Below, one piece after another: positions 24,431-34,519 of a stretch of 64,000 nt of DNA (its first letter is position 1; each line of letters begins with the position of its first letter). Source of the stretch: Sphaerolaimus hirsutus. Its lineage: Eukaryota > Nematoda > Chromadorea > Monhysterida > Sphaerolaimidae. The DNA is taken from assembly GCA_964036195.1 (NCBI GenBank), contig OZ038455.1, positions 11,921,855 through 11,985,854 of the forward strand. The letters run 5' to 3'. A program made the position numbers and the translations under genes. The notes beneath the pieces are model-generated. The model was given only the letters and a program-made list of their open reading frames with translations, searched no databases and was not told the DNA's origin.

Positions 24431-25694
24431 TTTGGATACATTGAGATATTCAACTGACTTTGTTACTTCGTAGCATAGAGTACGCAACCTAAAGTATAGA
24501 ATACATGACAAAACATTGAATACATGACTGAGCACATGACATAAACAAAGAGTACGCAGTATAAGGTATAACATACTTGGCGATGCACTAAATACCTATG
24601 ACTAAGCATATAACACGAGGGATGGCGCTGGCGCGCCCACCCGATTTAATCGATATTTCAAGGTGTTTGAACCATAGAGAGTAGATATTAAGCACATTAT
24701 GTGTCGTTAAACATTTTCATTCACAATGACATGATAACAGCATATTGTCTACTGACAGCACACTCTGTTCTACCATGTGGTATCTGAATAATGAACAAAG
24801 ATATGATTTAGGTACATTTGTCCTTGTAGAAGACTACATTGCTTTCATGTGTGATGATCCCGGCAGAATTTATCAGACAACCTTTTCACCAAAATATGGT
24901 GACTATATTTCCAAAGCATGCTGTCAACTCGTTATTTGTTAAAATAGCTAGAACCCAGTGCACAAATTTACCCGGTGCACAAGTAAACAGCAACCTCCAG
25001 TGCCAATGTAGACCTCGGTACAGCCCCCATACTTTTGAGTACTAGGTCTTACTAGTACTAGTACTAATTTTTACACTTTATTTCTTTGAAAATTTATGAT
25101 AACTTTGTTCTAATACATGACGTTGACTCCACAAAAGATTTGGTTGAGTTCAGTGATACATTTCACTTTTACATTTGAATATTTATTACTTATTATTTTA
25201 CACTTATATTTCTGCTGATTTCTATTTCTTAATTTTTCACATTTCCGCGTTGTGATTTCGCTCACCGAGTGCATGGGTGAATTTAGTAATGAATTTTTGC
25301 TGAAAAACTGGAACATGCTAATGTGAATACGCTCTGCGGGGCGTTAGAAAACATGACAGATATAATGCAAGTAACTCAACATTTCTTCGCTAGTCCTCCT
25401 TTTTCCAGTTTAACGTTTAAAGCAACATTAAACATGGCATTTAACAAGCAATTAGAGGAGATCTGGGACCGGCTTTTAAGAGTGTACCGGGGCCAGTCGG
25501 TACACTCGGCATGCCCAGGCAACCTCCTATTAAAAGGTGGGAACCCTATTTAGGGTACCAGCCCGCCGATAAAGGCCTTTTTGGGCTCAAAAGTACTGGC
25601 GCCTTTTTCTCCTGCCCCTGGACAGGGCCAGCCAGGGTGCAGTACTTGGCCTGCTACTCATCCAAACCTTCCCTCTCACCCTTTCGCTACTTGA

Positions 25695-28451
25695 ACATGC
25701 ACGGTTGTGAATGATGGTACATCCATCGGTGTTACACAAAGACCACGTTCCGGAGAAATACTCACCACACAGTCATGCGGAAACTGCACATACTGCAATT
25801 TTATCAACTCAAAAGAATACAGTGATGCAAATAGTGTTGGCTATTCATTTTGCACACAACAAAATGGGCTGGCAAACTGCAACACTAAAAATGTAGTCTA
25901 CCTAATGACCTGCACAGAATGTAAAATTCATTATGTTGGTGAAACCTGCAGGAAACTGAAAATACGCATTGGGGAACATGTGAGGAGTTTCATCAAGGGC
26001 AAAATGCAAACAGAATTGGTCAAGCATTTTGCAAGACCAGGTCATAATCCAACATTTAAAATTTTGGGTATATATGAAAAAGAACATTTACTAGCAGCAG
26101 AAAAAGAATGGATTTTACTCTTGAATACGGCCTTCCCCTATGGTTTGAACACAAAGATTCAGGGCTATGGCACAATCAAAAAAGGGTGTATTCCTAAGTT
26201 CAATAATAGCCCATACTTTTGCCGACCAGTTCCACGAGACCACAGCGACAGAATACGCGGCAGAAAACGCAAACGAAAACGTTGGTCAATAACTGAAATT
26301 TGCTCCAAATTACTGGCAACAAAAGTTGATGAAATGAATTTCAGTGAAGTTATTAAACAGCTAAGGCGATGTAAAACACAGGAGCTTGCTGAAATGCAAA
26401 GAAAAATAATTGAAATACACAGAAGGCTTTGTGATAGTTCAACAGATCTCGCCTTGGCTGTACTAGGATTTTTGACAAGTAAAGGGGATCTTAATAAAAC
26501 GCCACAAGTAGATCTCAGAAAATGTCACTATTTCACATGCAAATTTCCAGGACCTACAATGGATTGCATTAGTCCAGCTAAATTTGTCAATAGTAAAAAG
26601 TTCTGTGACAAAATAAGTAATGACTGGCTAAAACTGAATAAATTTGTAATAAGTTTCACTTATGAAAAACCACTTTCACATCTACTATGCAACCACAACA
26701 AAGCATTCAAATCAATCAATGTGGAAAACCTAAAAACCATTTTAAATATGGATTGCCACTGCCATAGATCGAAATTTAGTAATAAATTTTATGGACATAT
26801 AATAACTGGGGACTTAAATGTTCTGGACAATAAAATTATTGAAAATGCCCTGAAACTGGGAGCTAAATATAGAAGCACTATAGACAAAAGCATTTCCGGG
26901 TGTAAAAACGAGATACTAAATCTTTTTAATAAAATTGGGGAAAAGTTACACTTACAAATCTCAGAAGAAATACAACAAGATCTGAATACCTATGTGAAAA
27001 AACGTACAAAACATTGGCATGATAATTACCCAGATCAGATTGACATAAACTACATAAAAAATGCCTGTCATGACCTACATAAAAAATACCTAATTGCACC
27101 AGCAGATAAAGCTACAAGCAATTTAATTGTTGTTTGTATAAAATTTGCTGCCATTGCATTGTGTAAAGAACTAGGGGTTTCATGGGTTGATGGTCAAATG
27201 AAATGTGATGGGAATGCCACTTACAAACCAGTGCCTGGCACAGAAAGTGAAATTATTGACAGACATAATAATATATTAGACAATTTAAACATCCATAAAA
27301 ACACTGAATGGCAGACTTTACCTAGATTATTTCCTATACCTAAAATGCATAAAAAACCACCAAAATTTAGATACATTAGTGGAGGCAGTAAGGCACCCAT
27401 TAAACCAGCAGCAATTACACTTCACAGAATTCTCCAACACTTCAAACAGCACATGCGAAATTACTGTTACAGTATTTCTGATGCAAACAACATAAGCTGT
27501 AATGCATATTGGCCATGTGAAAGTTCACTGGAAGTACAAGAATTTGTGGAACACCTATCCACTGAAGGTAGACAGGTTAAATGTTTCAGTGGTGACTTCT
27601 CCACACTTTATCCAAACATGTGTCATGAAGAAATATGCTGCTGTATCTACAAACTAGCCAACAAGTGTTTTACCAATGCTAATAAAAATTTTTTAATAAT
27701 AGGCTGGCATAACACATGGTATAGTGCAAGCAGACACACAAAACTACTGTCTTTTGATATTGAAGAGGTAATAAATTTACTTAAGACTGTACTTTCAGAG
27801 TCCTATCTCATTTTTGCCAACCAATTATTCAGACAAACTTCAGGACTTCCTATGGGGTGTGCCTCAGCACCTAGTATTGCATGTGCAAGTCTAATGTGGC
27901 GAGAAATTGAATGGGTGCTGCGCAATAGAGAATTGCAGAGAAATATGTTTCGATGCTTCAGATATATTGATGATTTATTGATATGCTACAAAGACGGGAA
28001 GGGAATAAATGCCGATGAAATAGTGAAGGAAATATACCCTGCAAATCTACCACTAAATCGTACAGATAGAGAGGGAACATCGACAGACTTTTTAGATATG
28101 ACACTAAATTTTGACACCATGACTTGGAAACTATATGATAAAAGACTAGATTTCTCATTCAAATGTATTATAGCCACCAACTTTAGAAGTGCACAGGCAC
28201 TGTGTGTGAAAAAAGGCACATTTTTTGGTCATTGGCTTAGAGCAATGAGACTATGCTCCAGCTGGGATAATTTCTGTTTAAGTATCAAACCAATTATTAA
28301 TGGTCACCTGGAAAATGAATATACTTATGACATTTTATTTGAAACTGCCATCAAATGCACATCTAGGTATAGAGATTTACTTTGGAAATTCAACATGCAA
28401 CTTGACATAAACACATTGGTAAAAATAAGAAACTTGATCAATAGAAAGTAA
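25695..28451 (+). CDS. GIY-YIG endonuclease / reverse transcriptase polyprotein (Naiad-type PLE)
   Basis: One open frame encodes the retroelement protein that nicks target DNA and copies the element RNA into it. Numbering from codon 25707: C24-x2-C27-x2-C30; GIY-YIG core at V64-Y65 and Y76-V77-G78 with R87, H91, H107, H113 and a catalytic-region Glu near 132-134; a basic run at about 186-193; the linker motif D349-C350-H-C352 that marks permuted PLEs, followed by G-D-L-N-V-L; RT fingers F542-P-I-P-K-M-H; motif A G629-D630; motif B S712-G-L-P-M-G717; motif C Y753-I-D-D756. The endonuclease lies N-terminal to the RT, unlike canonical Penelope elements. All catalytic motifs are intact and there is no internal stop. 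No ATG precedes residue 67: the frame opens at 25695 after a TGA, so a non-ATG start or a spliced first exon is needed. An acceptor-like CACCACACAG ends at 25772 in phase 0. Confidence 0.93.
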   Translation, partial: TCTVVNDGTSIGVTQRPRSGEILTTQSCGNCTYCNFINSKEYSDANSVGYSFCTQQNGLANCNTKNVVYLMTCTECKIHYVGETCRKLKIRIGEHVRSFIKGKMQTELVKHFARPGHNPTFKILGIYEKEHLLAAEKEWILLLNTAFPYGLNTKIQGYGTIKKGCIPKFNNSPYFCRPVPRDHSDRIRGRKRKRKRWSITEICSKLLATKVDEMNFSEVIKQLRRCKTQELAEMQRKIIEIHRRLCDSSTDLALAVLGFLTSKGDLNKTPQVDLRKCHYFTCKFPGPTMDCISPAKFVNSKKFCDKISNDWLKLNKFVISFTYEKPLSHLLCNHNKAFKSINVENLKTILNMDCHCHRSKFSNKFYGHIITGDLNVLDNKIIENALKLGAKYRSTIDKSISGCKNEILNLFNKIGEKLHLQISEEIQQDLNTYVKKRTKHWHDNYPDQIDINYIKNACHDLHKKYLIAPADKATSNLIVVCIKFAAIALCKELGVSWVDGQMKCDGNATYKPVPGTESEIIDRHNNILDNLNIHKNTEWQTLPRLFPIPKMHKKPPKFRYISGGSKAPIKPAAITLHRILQHFKQHMRNYCYSISDANNISCNAYWPCESSLEVQEFVEHLSTEGRQVKCFSGDFSTLYPNMCHEEICCCIYKLANKCFTNANKNFLIIGWHNTWYSASRHTKLLSFDIEEVINLLKTVLSESYLIFANQLFRQTSGLPMGCASAPSIACASLMWREIEWVLRNRELQRNMFRCFRYIDDLLICYKDGKGINADEIVKEIYPANLPLNRTDREGTSTDFLDMTLNFDTMTWKLYDKRLDFSFKCIIATNFRSAQALCVKKGTFFGHWLRAMRLCSSWDNFCLSIKPIINGHLENEYTYDILFETAIKCTSRYRDLLWKFNMQLDINTLVKIRNLINRK

Positions 28452-28545
28452 CTTTTTAATCACCCATTTATGACTGAAAATGCCCTGAATATCAAGCAAA
28501 AAATCAATAGAAGGCGGAAATTTGAAAAAATTAGGTGCGCTCACG

Positions 28546-28554
28546 TATAAAAAG
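28546..28554 (+). promoter_or_regulatory. TATA box in PLE 3' region
   Basis: TATAAAAAG lies 34 bp upstream of an ATG at 28580 and within the element, 95 bp after the ORF stop. In Penelope-like elements the promoter sits in the pseudo-LTR, so this probably drives transcription of a following tandem unit. Confidence 0.55.
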
Positions 28555-28579
28555 ACACCGGGTTTACCTCACTTTCATT

Positions 28580-28672
28580 ATGACAAGGATTGGCTGCAAA
28601 CGCAAAATTGACACGCTGGGAGGCGATAATATGTCGAGCGCCGAATCTACGCCCACCGGCCCCGCCGCTCCA
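28580..28672 (+). CDS. Candidate first coding exon of the PLE (pseudo-LTR)
   Basis: From ATG 28580 an open 31-codon stretch (MTRIGCKRKIDTLGG..., second Met at 28631) ends exactly at a strong donor, CCA followed by GTAAGT at 28673. The phase is 0. In a tandem arrangement this exon could be spliced to the acceptor-like site at 25772 (also phase 0) just before the first Cys motif of the long ORF, which would explain the missing ATG. The peptide has no recognised domain. This is inferred from signals only; no transcript is known. Confidence 0.45.
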
Positions 28673-28710
28673 GTAAGTTTGTAGGGTTAGGTAGTTAGTT
28701 TAGGTAGTAA

Positions 28711-28815
28711 GTATGGTGGTCAGTACTGATGAGACCCTGCCACCACCCCGGAAAAAAACCCTGTCTACTGAAAAGGGTCGAAACAGGGTACCGGTTTGGA
28801 GGTGCTGAGGGAGTG
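28711..28815 (+). ncRNA. Hammerhead-ribozyme-like motif in PLE 3' region
   Basis: CTGATGA (28726-28732) is followed directly by GACCCT (28733-28738), whose perfect complement AGGGTC (28774-28779) is followed directly by GAAAC (28780-28784). This is the hammerhead core order with a 6-bp helix II and the expected G-C closing pair. A short helix III can be drawn as CAGG-GTA-CCGG with one mismatch, ending in GTT as the cleavage triplet. Helix I is weak (TCAG pairs with CTGA after an internal loop). The 35-nt helix II loop is long, and ACCCTGT (28759-28765) can compete by pairing with ACAGGGT (28783-28789). Confidence 0.5.
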
Positions 28816-29225
28816 CACCATGTGAAATTTCCAAGCCGCTTTTGTACTTTTTCTCACCTTTCCTTCAACCAGCACTTATTTTAAAAATATTCTCACTTCA
28901 TGGGACTGCAGGGGTTCAGTATGGTTCAGGAGGGTTTAAACCACATTTACACAAAAATACATATACTTGAATACTAAGTAAATACATCTAAATTTCCTCT
29001 GAAAACGTACCAGTATTCGTTTTTGTGTATAATAGTTTGTGTCTTTTGTTTGAAGGACTTTAACTCTAAATGTGTCTTTTGTTTGAAAGTACTATAGTAC
29101 AGAAATTGTATTCCGGATAGACTTTTTTATTGGCTCTTTCATGCCATAAAACAGAAAAAGGGGAGGAAAAACTACAAATAGGGGGGGGGGGAATACCCAA
29201 AAATGGCTATGTAAGAAAATATATA

Positions 29226-29339
29226 CCATAGTATATCTTATTATCCCCCCTTGAATTAACCCCACCCCTCAAATTAACCCCCCTAAAATTTTGCTGGCGA
29301 AATCATATACCCCCATGGGGTTATTTCGAGATAATATGG
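29226..29339. mobile_element. Short TA-flanked MITE (TTGAATTAACCCC variant)
   Basis: TA-CCATAGTATATCTTATTATC at the left and TTATTTCGAGATAATATGG-TA at the right. Present in both duplication copies (copy B about 46728-46840), so it predates the duplication. Confidence 0.6.
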
Positions 29340-30519
29340 TAGTTAAAAATAGATGAAAATTGGGAAAAAAGCACATGAACTAGTGAATTTGAGCTGAAAA
29401 TGGGCAAATATAGAGAGATTTTCTTGAGAGATTTTCCCAATCAGATGAATATATAATTATATCTCTCTGGAAAATCATGGAAAAAATATAAATCTCAGAA
29501 AATCTTATATTTTCCGAGATTTTCTGAGATTTTTTAAATATAAATCTCCCAGAGATTTTTTCAATGCTAATCGCGACCTAGGCAGGGCCGTATTGGTACA
29601 TGCACTAATGCATGGAAATATCATATACTTGAACTTTGAAGAAACTTTCCAAATCATTCATAATGTTTCGATTTGATTGTGTTTATTTGCATAGGTAAAA
29701 GTATTATTTCTTGAAGATGGGGTCTGCAAACAATGCATGGGGTGGCTGGCGGGCGATATTGATTACAACCGGAAGTGTCATACTTTATTTCGCACTTATC
29801 ACTTTCATTGGGCAATTGCGTGTTTGCCATGTAAATAGGTAGGTACAATCGGCAGGGTTACTGGGCGCAAAATTGTAATCCCCCTCACAAAATGCATGAA
29901 ATATAAGCTGATTTCTTGGTAATTCACCCGACATGTTTTTTGTGCAGCCCTATTTATTGTAAAATTGAATTTATTTTAATTGTAATTATTTTCTTAGGAC
30001 CGGCCAGTGAATAGTGTATCCGGCTGCCGAAAAAATCGTTGGGCTAAAGAATTACCTACGTAATTTCCCTACAAGAAACAAGAATGCTTTTCCGTCAGTG
30101 TCTATTTTAATGGTGATAGAAACAATGTTTATCGTGGAATTCGCGAAAATTCAAAATATGATTGAAATAATCTATGGAATTGGTTCAGTTTTCGCGGGTA
30201 ATCGATCGTTGACCGGGCGCAATAAAATATGGGTGAAGGCATTTCAGTATGCGCAATTTGTTGTTCTACTGTTTTATCAACATACTAAATATCCGACACC
30301 TTTGATTTGCCCATAAGCGGTTAATTCGGTAACATGTGATAATCCCCGTCGTTTTATGGTTGCGCGTCAGTTTATAAGTAGCGTGAATTTTGGGCAAATA
30401 TCAAGTTAACATTTGACGTTTTTATCATTTTTCATATTGAACTTTTGTCTTTGTCATACTAAAGAATTTGTCTTCTTGTCAAGACGTTATCCATAGCCAC
30501 ATGATTTGTCACATGGCCA

Positions 30520-30700
30520 CACATGTAAATTCCTCCTGCTCTTCTATTGGAAGCCGCCGTTCTATTATTTTCGTGACCAAAAGTGTGGAAAAACCTGCCG
30601 TTTCGTTTGGAGGCCCGCTTCTATCGCATCGGAGGTATGTCGTTCTATTGGAATGCGGTACATAGTGTGTCGATGGAAATACGGTACGCATTACTAGCTT
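30520..30700. repeat. CGTTCTATTGGAA repeat block, - orientation
   Basis: Words such as CCGTTCTATTATTTTCGTGA, AAAACCTGCCGTTT and GTCGTTCTATTGGAA are the inverse of the block at 33060-33190 (AATAGAACGGCACCTCCAAT). The two blocks are 2.4 kb apart in opposite orientation in both duplication copies, and may be termini of one larger element. Confidence 0.5.
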
Positions 30701-30708
30701 CAATATTA

Positions 30709-31156
30709 CCGTATTTCCTCGAAATACCCCCCGGGGGGTGATTGTTTCATAGTGGTCCCGAGAGGGGGGGGGGGGTAAACGAGGGGGGGTATTTCGAGGG
30801 GGGTTATTATTTCGCCAGAAATTTTTTCAAATCCTAGTACAAAATCGTCGTTTGTGATGTACACTGGGGTAGAAAAATGCATCAATAACTGACATGTATC
30901 GACTCCTGTAGACTAATAGTAGTAAGTAGATGGTATAAACACTGTTCTAACGTGATTACGACATTGTTTTAACGTGTGTTCCGCACTACGCAGAACACAA
31001 ACTGCAGTATTTGTCATGTATTTACGTTCTCTTTACACTCAATCTGGGGGGGTATTTCGAGGGGGGGTGATTGTTTCATAGTGGTCTCGAGAGGGGGGGG
31101 GGGTCAAACGAGGGGGGGGGGGTATTTCGAGGGGGGTGTATTTCGAAAAAATACGG
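30709..31156. mobile_element. TA-flanked MITE, TCGAAATACCCC subfamily, with known empty site
   Basis: TA-CCGTATTTCCTCGAAATACC at the left and TTTCGAAAAAATACGG-TA at the right. Copy B lacks the element and has a single TA (48214-48215) at the same place, which proves both the boundaries and the TA target duplication. Confidence 0.92.
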
Positions 31157-31391
31157 TATGTTGTTTAAATGCAGCGATCCACTCGCCGAAAGACAAAGTT
31201 TTTTTGCACATGTGTCAACTTGTTTCCCATCGTTAAACAAGTTTTGGATCGAGCTAAAAATGAAACGTAAAATTATCCGATATTCGCAAGCGCAGGTATT
31301 TGATTTCGAATGCATGTAATATGCATGGAAATAGCGGATACGCGTTGTGCTAGATGACACACTTGTAAATCGATGAAGTGTCACACGTAAC

Positions 31392-32212
31392 TAGTGATGG
31401 AATGGCGCCGTGGCGATGGCGGCACCCTTCACTGGCGCCAAAAGCCGCCAGCGCCATAGCGAATTTGGCTTTTTGCCATCAACAAAATGTAAAATGTAAT
31501 ATTTACATGGTGCTTTGTATTTACAATGAACATCCAATTAAGGCATCTAAATCTAAAAGTCGACAAGTCCACAAAATGTGATTTTGAGTAATTCACATTT
31601 TAGGTAAGTATCATTTCCAATTCACGACCCATGCTGCATATCCAATAGTGCTCTCTCATGCTCGCCGTTAAGTTCCAAATGTTGATAGGTTTCAAATTGT
31701 CAGCCCCTGCTCTCAACATATAAGATAAAGATTTGGTGTCCATATAATTCCATTTTGGCACAGCAAAACTGTTTTAGGGAGGGAAAAATGGACTTGTCGA
31801 CTCTTTTCTTGCACACGAAAACAATTTTGTCCGACACTGAGGCTGCATTATGGATAATTTATGGTCCACTTTTAGAAATCAGTGTCCAATAGCAGAATTA
31901 TCACATTTCTTTCTTTTTCCCAAGAAAAAAGGATGCAGAGGATGGATTTTTTGACCTTTGGCTGAAAACTACGTAGACTTGTCAACTTCTTGCCCAATTT
32001 TCGCATTTTTGCCCAAAAATGTCAAATTTGACACTTTCATATATGGCAAGTGATGTCAAAAAATTGATGGAAAATTGTGAAAAATGTGCAGTAGCAGCCC
32101 CAGATGACGTTTCTGAGCCTAACTTGACATTTTTCAAAATTTGGACTTGTCAACATTAGAATTGGACGCCTCAATTGCCGGTGCCATTTTCCTCGGCGCT
32201 TTTCCATCACTA
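31392..32212. mobile_element. TAGTGATGG-family hAT-like element, older copy
   Basis: TAGTGATGGAATGGCGCC at the left and GGCGCTTTTCCATCACTA at the right. No target duplication remains. Present in both duplication copies (copy B about 48850-49640). The interior repeats GACAAGTCCACAAA-like words and contains no gene. Confidence 0.65.
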
Positions 32213-33059
32213 CACTGATGCACTAAATCTGTGATGAGTGACCGTGAGCGGTCAACTGCGAGCGCGTCATTGCGGTATTTGGATACGAGGTGGCCAGACG
32301 TTCCCGTGTGTGAAGTCTTTTTCTCTAACTTTTGTTCCCGCTTGCGACACATTTATGCGATTGCGAGTGAGTGCATTGGTTCCTACTACTTGCCGGTTAC
32401 TTGACGCAATAGTTCATTTCATTGCATCATAGCTACGAAATAGGTATATGATTTTTAGGAAAAAAGCATATTAAGTTTGATCGAACAAATAATATAGGTA
32501 CCTAAATAGAATGGACCGACCAGTGACAACCAACTGCATGAATGTGCGTGCACGCACTCATTCATGCACACCCACACGCACAGGTGGATTTCAGTAAGCT
32601 CGGCTGCATGCGAGTGCGTTGCATGCGCGCGCCGCTGTAACGATGACCTTGCATGACCCCCATTCCGCGTCGCAAGCGCGACCGGCACCCGAACCTGAAA
32701 ATAGCCCCGCTTTAGAAATGATCTGTGCTTTTCGTTTGGTTCAGTGGGTTTTTTTTCTACGCGGATTTCTGTTGGAGATTATTGCTTTGTTTGTGTTTTA
32801 GATGTGGTGACCTATCTTGATTAGAGCGAAAAAAGCCCGTTTAAAAAATGTCAATGTTTCTGTATTTACCTGTATCTAGGCTTCCAGTCTGAAACAACCC
32901 ACAAATTAGCTTTGGCGAGTAAATTTCGATCTGGAGAGTTCAGTGGCACCGAAATTCAGACCGTGCCCAGTGGCCTTTCTCTAATTCGATGATTGCGCGC
33001 GGCCTGCCACCACATTTCACTTTTTACAATGTTTTATTTCTATATTTGCCTAAACATGG

Positions 33060-33190
33060 GTACCGTATATATTCTAATAGAATGGCACCTACAATAGAAC
33101 GGCAGGTTTTGGCACTTTTCTCACCCGATAAAAAATTGAATGGCAGCTTCCAATAGAACGGCACCTCCAATAGAACGACCCGTGGAAATT
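33060..33190. repeat. AATAGAACGGCACC repeat block, + orientation
   Basis: TTCTAATAGAATGGCACC, ACAATAGAACGGCAGG, TCCAATAGAACGGCACC in succession; the inverse of the block at 30520-30700. Confidence 0.5.
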
Positions 33191-33303
33191 ACTATGGAAC
33201 AGTGCTAAAACACAAATATTTGAAAAATAGGTGGTGAGAAGTGAGAACATCCTTCCCTAGGTATTCAGGATTATAATCCAGGGTTTGTTTTCACATTGTT
33301 TGG

Positions 33304-33482
33304 TATTGTTTGCTCTGATGCTCTGATATTGAAATACCCCCTCCCCTCGTTTGACCCCCCCCCCCTCTCGAGACCACTTTGAAACAATCACCCCCCCCCC
33401 TCGAAATACCCCCCAGATTGAGTGTAAAGAGAACGTACATGACAAATACATATTGTTTGCTTTGATGCTCTGATATTGAAAT
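33304..33482. repeat. Templated insertion with 32-bp flank duplication
   Basis: A 32-bp sequence ending CTCTGATATTGAAAT occurs at 33304-33335 and again at 33451-33482 with one mismatch. Between them, 33336-33450 is the inverse complement of part of the nearby TA element (about 31010-31130). Copy B has only one 32-bp unit and no filler (51643-51670 region). Confidence 0.8.
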
Positions 33483-33663
33483 GTTTAACATGAGAGCATG
33501 TGATATTTACCTTACCACACACTATACCTGCCATGTCAATCCAAAAAAATACCATACGAGTTGCACAGTTGTATCAAATGAGAAGACAGATTTTTCTTGT
33601 GAAGATGTAAAAAAAATCACCAATATTTTTGCTTCTATATTTTTCTACTATAGTATTTTTGAC

Positions 33664-33876
33664 CGTGTAACGCTGGCGCCATTTGAGGACGCCATAGCGC
33701 CCTTGGCGCTTGGCGCCCTTTTCCCGTGGTGCCCCTGGCGCATGGCGCCCTGTTTTTGGATGGCGCCTTGGCGCCCATGGCGCTTGGTGCATTTTTTGCG
33801 TGGCGCCCTTGGCGCCCGGCGCTCTTATGTGGAATCGGAATGGCGCCACCTTTTTTCTGGCGCTTTTCCATCACTA
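33664..33876. mobile_element. GGCGCC-rich fragment of the TAGTGATGG family
   Basis: Tandem GGCGCC/TTGGCGC words end in GGCGCTTTTCCATCACTA. The opposite terminus is not clear. Also present in copy B (about 51855-52056). Confidence 0.6.
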
Positions 33877-34519
33877 TTTCCAACAAATCCATCAGATTGC
33901 AAGATCAATCAAACTTCCCTTTCCGTTTGTTGCGACTTTGTTCTCGCCAGTACAGATATATTTTATATATGAACTACTATTTACTATCAAAGTAAAGTAT
34001 AATATTTTAATAGTCTGATATCATGTGATCATGGTTTAGTGTAGCGTCGCTTATTCAAGGTTACCCACAGATCCGCGACGCGGCAAGGCTGTTTCGTGTC
34101 ATGCACAAAAAGTATGTACTTTACGTTGTATTTAGTTATTGTATTGTAGTGTTCATCGGTTTTTACGCTGGTCTCCATGTTTTTATGCATACCTGAACCG
34201 TGTCCCATCTTTGTGGGCGAAATTTTCCGCTTTTTAAATATAGGTAGGTTTATTTTTTAAATTGTTCACTTTTAGATATTAAATTTAAGCGAAACACCAA
34301 TAAATACTACATAAACAATTGCTGAATGAAATCTTGAATGTTTTTTTCATACTACGAGGAACAACAACAAAAAATTGGAACAACCTGTATTACCTACTCG
34401 CCTGTATCGCCGGTGCAAAATAATTCCTAGTTTTTGGCGCCCTTTTAAGCCTTTTTACGCTCACAGTTGATGCGCTCCGATAAACACACCGCATTTTATC
34501 GGATTTGTTTTCAGATATA

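Larger units (their letters stand above)
25051..28898 (+). mobile_element. Naiad-type Penelope-like retroelement
   Basis: Copy B reads through the junction without this block (GTACTAGGTCTT joined to CATGGGACTGCAGG at 46397-46411), so the insertion is exactly 3,848 bp with at most CTT duplicated. The element has a 5' region (25051-25694) with in-frame stops, one long ORF with N-terminal GIY-YIG endonuclease and C-terminal RT, and a 450-bp 3' region with a TATA box, a short exon and donor, and a hammerhead-like core. The insertion edge ACTAGTACTAGTACT is a short tandem repeat. Insertion happened after the segmental duplication, so the element is relatively young. Confidence 0.92.
21741..29569. 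mobile_element. TAGCATTG-family hAT-like element, copy A, interrupted
   Basis: Starts TAGCATTGAAAAAAACG and ends TTTTTTCAATGCTA. The right flank is ATCGCGAC (29570-29577); the left flank is the damaged ATCGCC. The intact paralogue in copy B (45840-47072) has the full duplication. The arms repeat AAATATAATTAAATCTCT. It is split by the 2.7-kb segment and by the Penelope-like element. Confidence 0.8.

Noticed and set aside
25551-25694. In-frame TGA at 25692 as selenocysteine, since some Naiads encode selenoproteins
   Set aside because: A TAG also interrupts the same frame at 25551 and no SECIS-like structure could be judged by eye; a spliced first exon explains the data more simply.
25511-25714. 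67-codon frame before the PLE ORF
   Set aside because: It overlaps in another frame and has no PLE domain. It is more likely 5' leader sequence.
33481-33972. 163-codon + frame rich in Ala, Pro and Trp
   Set aside because: It is made from GGCGCC-type repeats of the TAGTGATGG family and is broken differently in duplication copy B.
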